In this document: positions 14,778-23,400 of the stretch, piece after piece
Layout: every line of letters begins with the position of its first letter
How positions within the stretch are numbered: position 1 is the stretch's first letter
From: JADCCX01 sp031373545
GTDB lineage: Bacteria; Pseudomonadota; Alphaproteobacteria; Rhizobiales; Beijerinckiaceae
DNA length: 52,078 nucleotides
Reading direction: 5' to 3'
Assembly (NCBI GenBank): GCA_031373545.1
Contig: JANMMT010000213.1
Span: 1-52,078 of the forward strand
Notes under the pieces: model-generated
What the model was told of the DNA's origin: nothing
Database searches by the model: none
What the model saw: only the letters and a program-made list of their open reading frames with translations
Position numbers and translations under genes: made by a program

Positions 14778-15644
14778 ATGACCGTGCTGCCGCTCAACAT
14801 CCTCTCCATCCAGTCCCACGTGGCTTACGGCCATGTGGGCAATGCGTCCGCCGTGTTTCCCATGCAGCGCATGGGCTGCGAGGTCTGGCCCATCCACACC
14901 GTGCAGTTTTCCAACCACACCGGATACGGCGCTTGGAAGGGCCGTGTGTTCGATGGTCCCATGATCGACGAGGTGATGGAGGGCATTGCGGACCGCGGCG
15001 TGCTGCCGGCCTGCGACGGCGTGCTCTCAGGCTACGTCGGATCATCCGACATTGGACATGCCATCGTCAGTGCGGTCAGCCGCGTGCGGGGCGCCAACCC
15101 CGAAGCGGTCTATTGTTGCGACCCTGTCCTGGGCGATGTGGGGCGCGGCATTTTCGTGCGCCCCGGCGTGCCGGAGTTTTTCCGCGATCAGGCGTTGCCG
15201 GCGAGCGACATCATCACGCCCAACCATTTCGAGCTGGATTACCTCGCAGAGGGCGAAAGCCGCAATCTGGGTGACCTGCGCCGCGCCCTGTCCAAAGTGC
15301 ACGCCATGGGGCCCAAAGTTATTCTGGTGACATCCCTGATGGTCGATGAAACGCCCGCTGACGCGATCGATCTGGTGGCCTCTGCAGGCGGAGAATTGTG
15401 GCGCGTGCGTGCGCCGCGTCTCGATCTGTCGGTCAATGGCGCGGGAGATGCCATTGCGGCGCTGTTCTTCGTGCACTGGCTGCGGACGCGGTCAGCCGCA
15501 CAGGCGCTCGCGCGGGCCGCATCCTCCGTGCACGGGCTGCTCGAGAAAACCGCAGCCGCAGGCGCGCGCGAGCTGCAGATCGTTGCGGCGCAGGAAGAGT
15601 TCGTGCATCCCACCACCCAGTTTCATCCTGAAAAGCTCTCATAG
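14778..15644 (+). CDS. pdxY: Pyridoxal kinase PdxY
   Basis: This ribokinase-fold enzyme phosphorylates pyridoxal to pyridoxal 5'-phosphate in the B6 salvage pathway. The 288-residue length is normal. The N-terminal ILSIQSHVAYGHVGNASAVF motif binds substrate, CDPVLGD is the conserved central motif, TPNHFELDYL follows, and NGAGDAIAALFF near residue 220 holds the catalytic Asp of the GAGD anion hole. The ATG was chosen from the AAGGA site that the upstream tandem repeat supplies. It follows the GNAT gene on the same strand and precedes ribB. Confidence 0.93.
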   Translation: MTVLPLNILSIQSHVAYGHVGNASAVFPMQRMGCEVWPIHTVQFSNHTGYGAWKGRVFDGPMIDEVMEGIADRGVLPACDGVLSGYVGSSDIGHAIVSAVSRVRGANPEAVYCCDPVLGDVGRGIFVRPGVPEFFRDQALPASDIITPNHFELDYLAEGESRNLGDLRRALSKVHAMGPKVILVTSLMVDETPADAIDLVASAGGELWRVRAPRLDLSVNGAGDAIAALFFVHWLRTRSAAQALARAASSVHGLLEKTAAAGARELQIVAAQEEFVHPTTQFHPEKLS

Positions 15645-15703
15645 GCCTCTTTGCAAACGCCGTTTGTGTTGCGTCCGCTTTCGCCCCGTCTTATCTGAGC
15701 GCC

Positions 15704-16777
15704 ATGCCATCATCAGTCCAGATTGCCATTGAAGCCTTTCAGCGCGGTGAAATCGTCGTCGTCACAGATGATGACGATCGGGAGGGGGAGGGTGATCTCA
15801 TCGTCGCGGCGTCGCTGTGCACGCCGGAGAAGATGGCGTTCATCGTGCGCCACACCTCCGGCATTGTCTGCGCGCCGATCACGCAGGATGAAGCCCGCCG
15901 CCTGCGGCTGGACCCCATGGTCGCACACAATGATTCCAACCACACCACCGCCTTCACGGTGTCGGTCGATTACAAGCCCGGCATGACGACGGGTATTTCG
16001 GCCGAAGAGCGCACCTCCACCTGCCGGGGGCTGGCCAATCCCAACGCGGGGGCGAACGATTTTGCCAGGCCCGGACATATCTTTCCGCTGATTGCCCGCG
16101 ACGGCGGCGTCCTCATGCGCTCGGGCCATACGGAAGCAGCGGTGGATCTGTGCCGGATGGCCGACCTGCCACCGGTGGCCGTCATCTGCGAGTTGGTCAA
16201 CGATGATGGCACCGTCACCAAGGGCCAGCAGGTTGCGGATTTTGCGAGCCGTCACAAGCTGGTTCATGTCACCATCGCCGATATGATCACCTGGCGGCAG
16301 GCGCGCGAGAAACTGGTGGACCGCGTCTCCAGCTTCACGGTGGAAAGCCCTATTGGGCCCATGCAGGGCCATGCCTTCCGCACACCCTTCGATCCGGTGC
16401 ATCATCTCGCTTTCGTCTACGGCAAGATCGGCGATGGCTCCAACTTGCTGACCCGTTTTCATAAACCCAACCTGATGGAAGATATTTTTCAAGCCCCGCC
16501 CGCCATCACCCAGTCGCTGGCGCGGTTCAAGGCCGAGGGGCGCGGTGTGCTGGTCTACCTGCGCGACGGCACGGCAGGCGTGCCCATGGTGCCACTCAAT
16601 GACACCACCTCCACAGAAGCCGAGCGCAATTCCCGCTGGCATGATGTGGGCGTCGGCGCACAGATCCTGCGGGATCTGGGCGTCAGTTCCATCCGCAATC
16701 TCTCGCGCAGCAACCGTGCGTACCCAGGCCTTGCCGGTTTTGGCATTGAAATTCTGGGGTCGGAGACCCTCGCATGA
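15704..16777 (+). CDS. ribB: 3,4-dihydroxy-2-butanone-4-phosphate synthase with degenerate GTP cyclohydrolase II domain
   Basis: Residues 1-205 form the RibB domain, which turns ribulose 5-phosphate into the four-carbon precursor of riboflavin. The Mg-binding DDDREGEGD, RHTSGIVCAP and RSGHTEAAVDL motifs are all present. Residues 210-357 align with GTP cyclohydrolase II, but the zinc-binding Cys triplet (CLTGD...RCDC) is absent: the region reads RFHKPNLMEDIF, without any Cys. This half is therefore expected to be catalytically dead, a form known in alphaproteobacteria; a separate RibA must exist elsewhere. Its TGA overlaps the ribD ATG (ATGA), so translation is probably coupled. Confidence 0.93.
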   Translation: MPSSVQIAIEAFQRGEIVVVTDDDDREGEGDLIVAASLCTPEKMAFIVRHTSGIVCAPITQDEARRLRLDPMVAHNDSNHTTAFTVSVDYKPGMTTGISAEERTSTCRGLANPNAGANDFARPGHIFPLIARDGGVLMRSGHTEAAVDLCRMADLPPVAVICELVNDDGTVTKGQQVADFASRHKLVHVTIADMITWRQAREKLVDRVSSFTVESPIGPMQGHAFRTPFDPVHHLAFVYGKIGDGSNLLTRFHKPNLMEDIFQAPPAITQSLARFKAEGRGVLVYLRDGTAGVPMVPLNDTTSTEAERNSRWHDVGVGAQILRDLGVSSIRNLSRSNRAYPGLAGFGIEILGSETLA

Positions 16778-17910
16778 GGGACTGGACGGCGCGCCCGTCC
16801 ATTGATCCTGCGGTCGATGCGCGGTTCATGGGGGAAGCGCTTGACCTGGGCCGCGGAATGCTGGGGCGGACATGGCCCAACCCCGCCGTGGGTGCCCTTG
16901 TGGTCAAGGATGGCATCATTGTCGGGCGCGGGGCCACGCAGCCGGGCGGTCGCCCCCATGCAGAAGCGTTAGCGCTGGCCGAGGCCGGGCTGAAGGCTGT
17001 TGGTGCCACGCTCTACGTCACGTTGGAGCCCTGTGCCCATCGCTCGGTGCGTGGCGGCACACCCTGCGTGGAACACACAATGCTGTCGGGCGTGCGGCGG
17101 GTCGTGTCCGCCCTCAGCGATCCCAATCCGCACATTTCGGGCCTTGGTCATGCCTTGCTGCGCAGCGCAGGTGTGGCCGTTACTGTTCTCGAAAGCGCCG
17201 ATGCGCGCCGCGATCACCTCGGACATATTCTGCGGGTGTGCGAAGGGCGGCCGCTGGTCACGCTCAAGCTCGCCCATACGGCGGATGGCTACTGCGCCCC
17301 GCTGGACGGCGGACGGCTGATGATTAGCGGCGACGACGCCATGCAGGAGGTGCACCGACTGCGCGCAACACATGAAGCGATCATGGTGGGGGTCGGTACG
17401 GTGCTCAGCGATGATCCCCTGCTGACCGTGCGTGTGGCGGGAGAGCCCGAGCGCGCGCCGATCCGCATCATCCTGGACACGGATCTGCGCTTGCCGCTGG
17501 CCAGCAAGCTCGCGCGCGCGGCGAACAATCATGCGGTCTGGGTGCTGGGAGCGGAAGATGCGCCAGCGCCTGCCGCACAGGCCTTGCGCGCGGCAGGGGC
17601 CGACGTGATGCGTGTGGCGCGCGGCCTGACGGGCGGGCTTGATCTGGCGGTTGCGCTGCGTCTGCTTGCCGCGCGCGGCCTCACGCGCATCTTCAGCGAG
17701 GGCGGCCCCATCATCGCCGAGGCGCTTGCCGTTGCCGGGATGGTTGATCGCATCATTCTCTCTCGGGCTGATCATGCACTGGGCACGCCTGGCCTGGCGG
17801 CGGTGCGTCCCGGACTCGCAGCGGGTCTGGCGGATGCCGCACGCTACGCCGAAACCTCCCGGGAGCGTTTCGGCAGCGATGTTTTCACCACTTATGAAAA
17901 GGCGATGTGA
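16774..17910 (+). CDS. ribD: Bifunctional riboflavin deaminase/reductase RibD
   Basis: The protein catalyses the second and third steps of riboflavin synthesis: deamination of the pyrimidine intermediate and NADPH-dependent reduction of its ribose chain. The N-terminal deaminase domain (about residues 10-150) has the zinc motif HAEA and LEPCAHRSVRGGTPC; the C-terminal reductase domain (about 155-375) begins PLVTLKLAHTADG and holds FSEGGPIIAEAL. The 378-residue length is typical. It overlaps ribB by 4 bases and ribE by 1 base (TGATG), indicating a tightly coupled operon. Confidence 0.95.
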   Translation: MRDWTARPSIDPAVDARFMGEALDLGRGMLGRTWPNPAVGALVVKDGIIVGRGATQPGGRPHAEALALAEAGLKAVGATLYVTLEPCAHRSVRGGTPCVEHTMLSGVRRVVSALSDPNPHISGLGHALLRSAGVAVTVLESADARRDHLGHILRVCEGRPLVTLKLAHTADGYCAPLDGGRLMISGDDAMQEVHRLRATHEAIMVGVGTVLSDDPLLTVRVAGEPERAPIRIILDTDLRLPLASKLARAANNHAVWVLGAEDAPAPAAQALRAAGADVMRVARGLTGGLDLAVALRLLAARGLTRIFSEGGPIIAEALAVAGMVDRIILSRADHALGTPGLAAVRPGLAAGLADAARYAETSRERFGSDVFTTYEKAM

Positions 17911-18545
17911 TGTTCACAGGGCTCGTCAGCGACATCGGCACCGTGGTTGCGGCAGAGGGCGAGGCTGACCGACTGCGCCGCTATGTCATCGAATGCGGCT
18001 ATGAAGCGTCATCCATCCTGACCGGAGCCTCCATCGCATGCGCCGGTGTTTGCCTTACCGCCGTCGATATTATGGCGCAACCGGATGGCCGCACCCGCTT
18101 CACGGTGGAGACGGCTGCCGAGACGCTGGCCCGCACATTGGTGGGCCAGTGGCAGGTTGGCACACGCATCAATCTCGAGCGCTCGCTGCGGGTGGGCGAC
18201 GAACTCGGGGGCCATCTGGTCACCGGTCATGTGGACGGGGTTGCAATGGTGGAAAGCGTGGAATCCGTCACGGATGCGGCAGGTTCGTGGGGACCGACGA
18301 CGCGTTATGTGATTCGCGCGCCCGGAGGCGTGTCGAAATTCATCGCCGAGAAGGGCTCTGTCTCCCTCGACGGCGTGTCTTTGACGGTCAACAGTGTCGC
18401 AGGGGATGTTTTTTCAGTGCTGCTCATCCCGCACACCTCAAACGTTACAACCTTGGGGTGCGTAGCGGCAGGGACGCGTTTGCATATCGAAATCGATCTT
18501 ATGGCGCGATACGCAGCGCGATTGGCAGAAGCGGGCTTCGCATGA
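17910..18545 (+). CDS. ribE: Riboflavin synthase alpha subunit
   Basis: The enzyme dismutates two 6,7-dimethyl-8-ribityllumazine molecules to riboflavin and a pyrimidine. It shows the two repeated beta-barrel halves of about 95 residues, each starting with a signature (MFTGLVSDIG at residue 1; HLVTGHVDGVA for the second), and conserved SIACAGVCLT and SVSLDGVSLTVN segments. The length of 211 residues is normal. The ATG at 17910 overlaps the ribD stop. A GTG at 17907 would add one residue and is less likely. ribH, its substrate-supplying partner, is 16 kb away with nusB. Confidence 0.95.
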   Translation: MFTGLVSDIGTVVAAEGEADRLRRYVIECGYEASSILTGASIACAGVCLTAVDIMAQPDGRTRFTVETAAETLARTLVGQWQVGTRINLERSLRVGDELGGHLVTGHVDGVAMVESVESVTDAAGSWGPTTRYVIRAPGGVSKFIAEKGSVSLDGVSLTVNSVAGDVFSVLLIPHTSNVTTLGCVAAGTRLHIEIDLMARYAARLAEAGFA

Positions 18546-18554
18546 CGCAGTTTA

Positions 18555-18612
18555 TACAACCTTGACTAGAATATTTACGGCTGATTTACCATTATAAGTA
18601 TCTATGGTTGTA
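18555..18612. promoter_or_regulatory. AT-rich leader with 7-bp inverted repeat before the MerR gene
   Basis: TACAACC (18555-18561) and GGTTGTA (18606-18612) are perfect inverted arms around 44 bases of AT-rich sequence. CTTGAC at 18561-18566 matches a -35 element and TATAAG at 18593-18598 could be a -10, but the spacing of 26 bases is far too long unless the regulator distorts it. MerR proteins are known for acting on over-spaced promoters, usually 19-20 bp. Confidence 0.25.
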
Positions 18613-18685
18613 GAACAGAGTCGCGATACACCCAACGAACGCAACGCAACCATGGGTGGTAGATTTCTGCAATCAAGAGGCGAAC

Positions 18686-19120
18686 ATGCTCATGTCAGCA
18701 AGCTCCATGCCCCCCCGCTCCGGCGTCGCCCAGATGGCCATGCCGGATGCGGAGATTCACGAAGAAGTGGGAATCGCCGAGATGGCCCGCCGCTTTCAGA
18801 CAACCCTGCGAACCTTGCGTTTCTATGAGCAGCGGGGGCTGCTTAAGCCCCGCCGCGAGGGCATGAACCGCTATTACGATGACTTTGCGCAGCAGCGTTT
18901 CCGCCTGATCGATGAGGCGCGCAAGCTGGGGTTCACACTCACGGAAATCGCCGGGATGCTGCCCGAGCCTGCCAGCAACGATCAGTTGCGCTTCACGGCT
19001 GACAAGCTGCTGGATCAGATCGAGTATCTCGAGGGTGAGCTGGTGCGCATCAACGCGGCCCTCGGCAAGTTGCGGTTGCAGTATTATCTGGTGACGGGTG
19101 ATGGCGAAGACGCGGTGTGA
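18686..19120 (+). CDS. MerR-family transcriptional regulator
   Basis: This 144-residue regulator has an N-terminal winged HTH of the MerR type at about residues 28-100 (VGIAEMARRFQTTLRTLRFYEQRGLLKPRREG, then RYYDDFAQQRFRLIDEARKLGFTLTEIAGML). A C-terminal coiled-coil (LLDQIEYLEGELVRINAALGKL) mediates dimerisation. There are no Cys residues, so it is not a classical metal sensor, and no ligand domain is present. The ATG at 18686 was chosen because AGAGG lies 5 bases upstream. Its stop codon touches the stop of the convergent MFS gene (TGATCA). Confidence 0.9.
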   Translation: MLMSASSMPPRSGVAQMAMPDAEIHEEVGIAEMARRFQTTLRTLRFYEQRGLLKPRREGMNRYYDDFAQQRFRLIDEARKLGFTLTEIAGMLPEPASNDQLRFTADKLLDQIEYLEGELVRINAALGKLRLQYYLVTGDGEDAV

Positions 19121-20485
19121 TCAATCGCCCGCATGGCGGGATGTCACAAGCACCGCCAACCCGCCGCTGAACATCACTGCCAGCACCACGAGGCCTGCGC
19201 GTTGCGACCCCGTGATGTCGGTGGCCAGCGCCACGAGGAGCGGACCAGCGAAGCTCGTGACCTTGCCGGAAAGAGCGAACAGGCCAAAATACTGCCCGAT
19301 CTCTCCAGGCGGTGCCGTCCGCACCAGCAGGGCGCGCGACGCTGCCTGCAGGGGCCCGGCCACAAGGCCGATGAGCAGGCCAAGGCCGAGATAGGCCTTC
19401 TCGGATGCCGCTGCAAAGAGGCCGTCGCCCGGCACGGGCGGTGCGGACGACCAGATGAACAGGATGCTCTCGCGTGTCGTGCCTGCGATGCCCACACAGG
19501 TGGCAATCAGGATGATCAGGCTTCCCACGATCACGGCGCGTGATCCGATGCGGTCATCCAGCCTGCCGCCGATCACCGCGCCGATCGTGCCCGTCACCGT
19601 CAGGAGAATGCCGAAGATACCGATTTCGATGGTTTGCCAGCCAAATACACCCGCTGCGTAAATGCCGCCAAAGGCAAAAAGGGCCACCAACGCATCGGCA
19701 TAGACCATGTTGGCGATGAGAAAGCGGAACAGATGCGGTTTCTCCGGCAGGCTGCGGATGGATTGCCGCAACTGTGACATGCCCGAGCGAACCGCCTGGC
19801 GCAGCGGCATGCGCGGTGGATGATCGGGCACCAGCAAAAACATCGGCAGGACGAAAACGATGAACCACAACGCAGACAGGGGCCCGGTCACGCGGTCGCC
19901 TTCCCTAGCGGCCGCGTCCAGCCCCAAGGCCGGCGCGATGCCCAGGAGGGTCTTGCCGGTGGTTGGGTCTGCCGCCAGAAAGCCAAGTGCCAGCGCAAGG
20001 CTCAGCAAGCCGCCGAGATAGCCCACCGCCCAGCCTGTGCCCGAGAGCCAGCCGATGCGTTCGCGCGGCACAAGGGTGGGCATCATCGCATTGTTGAACA
20101 CCGTGGCGAATTCCGCACCGATCAGACCAATCATGTAGCCGATCAGGGCAATCGCAATGGCGTGCTGCGAGCCGGGCACTGCATACCAGAGCAATGACGA
20201 ACCCAGCACGAGCAAGAGCCCAAAGCCGGCAATCCACGGCTTGCGGCTGCCGCCTTGATCCGCGACAGCGCCGAGTAAGGGAGAGAAGACCGCGATACAT
20301 AGGCCGGCAATGCTTGTGGCATAGCCCCAGTAGGCCTGCCCTTGCGCGGGATTGGCCGCCACGGCTGCGGCAAAGAAGGGCGCGAAGACAAAGGTTGTCA
20401 CCAAGGTGAAGAAGGGCTGCGCCGCCCAGTCGAACATGATCCAGGCCGCAACGGCGCGGCGTGGCGGATAGGCCTGTTCGCTCAT
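19121..20485 (-). CDS. MFS transporter, UMF1/Atg22-like
   Basis: This 454-residue inner-membrane carrier has 12 predicted helices. The N terminus RAVAAWIMFDWAAQPFF is typical of the UMF1 (Atg22-like) branch, and the loop VADQGGSRKPW after helix 2 is the MFS motif-A region. Substrates of this branch are mostly unknown; export of amino acids has been suggested for yeast Atg22. Its ATG overlaps the glutamate dehydrogenase stop by 4 bases (ATGA), so it is probably translated together with that enzyme. Whether it moves glutamate-related compounds is only a guess from this coupling. Confidence 0.85.
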   Translation of the reverse strand: MSEQAYPPRRAVAAWIMFDWAAQPFFTLVTTFVFAPFFAAAVAANPAQGQAYWGYATSIAGLCIAVFSPLLGAVADQGGSRKPWIAGFGLLLVLGSSLLWYAVPGSQHAIAIALIGYMIGLIGAEFATVFNNAMMPTLVPRERIGWLSGTGWAVGYLGGLLSLALALGFLAADPTTGKTLLGIAPALGLDAAAREGDRVTGPLSALWFIVFVLPMFLLVPDHPPRMPLRQAVRSGMSQLRQSIRSLPEKPHLFRFLIANMVYADALVALFAFGGIYAAGVFGWQTIEIGIFGILLTVTGTIGAVIGGRLDDRIGSRAVIVGSLIILIATCVGIAGTTRESILFIWSSAPPVPGDGLFAAASEKAYLGLGLLIGLVAGPLQAASRALLVRTAPPGEIGQYFGLFALSGKVTSFAGPLLVALATDITGSQRAGLVVLAVMFSGGLAVLVTSRHAGD

Positions 20486-23400
20486 GTCCGGAGCAGTTCA
20501 GCCAGTGCACCGGCGGCAAGGCTCAGTTTGGCCAGTGTCGGGGGCCCGCTGATCCACTCGTTGACGGTGCGCCGGATGCGAACAAGCTCGCTTTGGCGGG
20601 TGCTGGACCAAGCGGCCGTATCTGCGCCGCTGGTCGCCACCTCGGCCGCCAATCGCCGCAGGGTGGTGGCCATGCCCTCCGTCGCGCGCTGGATTGCCAG
20701 CCGCTCGAACGCATTGAAAGGCGTGATCCGGGCCGCCAGGCTCCGCAACCGTTCCATGTCCAGTTCCGTTGCCAGCGCCGACACGATTCCCATTGCACTG
20801 CCGACATCGATGCCCGCGGCTTCGGCCACGAGCACAGCATCTGGCACAGCCGCCAGCGCGGTGAGTTGCGCCATCCTGCGGGCGAGTTCGGGGGGAATAG
20901 CGTCCTGCACCGGCATAAGCGGGCCCAGAGGCGCAAAGGTCGCGCCTTCGGCAAAACGCTGAACGAGGTGGCTGAGGCCGGGTGTGAAATCGACGTGACG
21001 CATGAACCACAGCATGCGGTCGAGCGTGAACTGCCGCACCTGGCTATAGAGCCCGAGCTGGGCGGCCCCTGCAAGGCCCGCATCAAGCGCATCGATGGCC
21101 GTGTTGATCTCCAGCACACCGAACGCGTCACGTGTCAGCGCGTAGGCGCGGGCAACATCGGTGACCGGTCGACCGGTTTCCTCCGCAAGACGGACGACAA
21201 CACCGTGCCCGCCCCGGTTGATCACCGCGTTGGCAAGGCCTGTGGCGATGATCTCGCGGCGCAGCCGGTGGCCATCCACCGCATCGGGAAAGCCAAGGCG
21301 CACGCCATCGGGGAAATAGCGCCTGAGCTCGACTGCGAAGTAGGGGTCGTCAGGCACGTCGCTTGCCAGCAATTCGTCGTGGAAGGCCAGTTTGGCGTAG
21401 GCCAGCAGGACCGAAAGCTCTGGACGCGTGAGCGCCTTGCCTTCGCTTTCCAGAACATCCAGCGCTTCGTCCGCCGGAAGATATTCCACCTTGCGATCCA
21501 GCCGCCCGGTGCTCTCCAGCGTCCGCATCAGGCGACGGGCGTGGGGCATGTCGGCGACGCCTTCCGCCTGCGAGAGCGAGATGGACAGCGATTGCAGGTA
21601 GTTGTTGCGCAGCACCAGCTTGGCGACGTCATCGGTCATGGATGCGAGAAGGGTGTTGCGCGCCTCCTGCGTCAGACGCCCGTCGGCGACCGGGCGCGCG
21701 AGCGCGATCTTGATGTTGACTTCAACATCGGAGGAGTTGACGCCTGCCGAATTGTCGATGGCATCCGTGTTGAGCCGCACGCCGGCGCGGGCCGCCTCGA
21801 TGCGCCCGCGTTGGGTTGTGCCCAGGTTCGCGCCTTCGCCGATGACCTTGCAGCGCAGGTCCTGTCCGGTGACACGGATGGGATCATTGGCACGGTCGCC
21901 CGCATCGGCATCGGTTTCACTGGTGGCGCGGATATAGGTTCCGATACCGCCGAACCACATCAGATCGACGCGGGCCTTGAGGATGGCGTTCATCACCTCC
22001 TGCGGCGTCGCGGTGTCGCCGGGCAGGTCGAGCAAGGCCTTCATCTCGGGCGAGATGGCCAGGGATTTGGCCGAGCGCGGAAAAACGCCGCCGCCCCGCG
22101 AGATCAGTTTGGTGTCGTAATCCTGCCAGCTCGAACGGGGCAGTGCGAACATGCGCTGGCGCTCGCCAAAGGATGCCGCAATGTCAGGCATGGGATCGAT
22201 GAAGATGTCCCGGTGGTCGAAGGCCGCCACGAGCTGGATCTGCTCCGACAGCAGCATGCCATTGCCGAAGACATCGCCCGACATGTCACCCACACCCGCC
22301 ACGGTGAAGGGCGTGGTCTGTATGTCGATGTCCATCTCGCGAAAATGGCGCTTCACGGCCTCCCAGGCGCCGCGTGCGGTGATACCCATCTTCTTGTGAT
22401 CGTAGCCGACCGAACCACCCGAGGCGAAGGCATCGCCCAACCAGTGACCGAGGTTTTCGGAAATGGCGTTGGCTGTGTCGGAAAAGGTGGCGGTGCCCTT
22501 GTCGGCGGCCACGACGAGATAGGCATCATCCGCATCATGGCGCACGGTGAGCGCGGGGGGCACCACGCCTTCGCCCACCCGATTGTCGGTGAGGCTGAGC
22601 AGCGTCGTGATGAAGAGCTTGTAGACCTCGGTGCCCTCCGCCAACCAGGCCGCGCGGTCCGAAGCGGGGGGCAGCTTCTTGGGGACGAACCCACCTTTGG
22701 CACCCACGGGCACGATCACTGCGTTCTTCACCTGCTGCGCCTTGACGAGCCCCAGCACCTCGGTGCGGAAATCCTGCGGGCGATCCGACCAGCGCAAGCC
22801 GCCACGCGCCACCTTGCCGAAGCGCATGTGCACGCCTTCCAGACGCGGCGAATGCATGAAAATCTCGAACATCGGGCGGGGCAACGGCAGGTTGTTGACC
22901 TTCGCGGCTTCGAACTTGAACGCAATGATGTCGCGCGTGCGGCCATCTGGCCCCAGTTGATAGAAATTGCTGCGCACAGCGGCCTGCAAAAGGTTGCGCA
23001 TCATGCGCAGGATGCGGTCCTCATCGAGGCTTTGCACGGCAACCAGCATCTGGTCGATGGCGGCTGCGGCATCGGCTTCGCTCGCCCCGCGTGTGTCGTT
23101 CTTGATTGCAGGATTGAACCTCGCCTCGAACAACGCAACAAGCCAAGCGGCCACACCTGCGTGACGGTTCATGGTTTCGGCGATGTAATCCTGGCTGTAG
23201 GGAGCCCTGATCTGCTGGGCATAGCGCGACAGCGTGCGCAGCATGGCGACTTCCCGCCAGCCCAGCCCTGCTTCGAGCACGAGCGTGTTGAGCTTGTCGG
23301 ACTCGGCCAAACCGCCGAAGAGCGCCATCAGCGCGGCTTCGATGCGGGGCTCGACCGCCTCGATGTCGATGGCGCCGCCAGCCGCGCGGGCGAGCGACAT

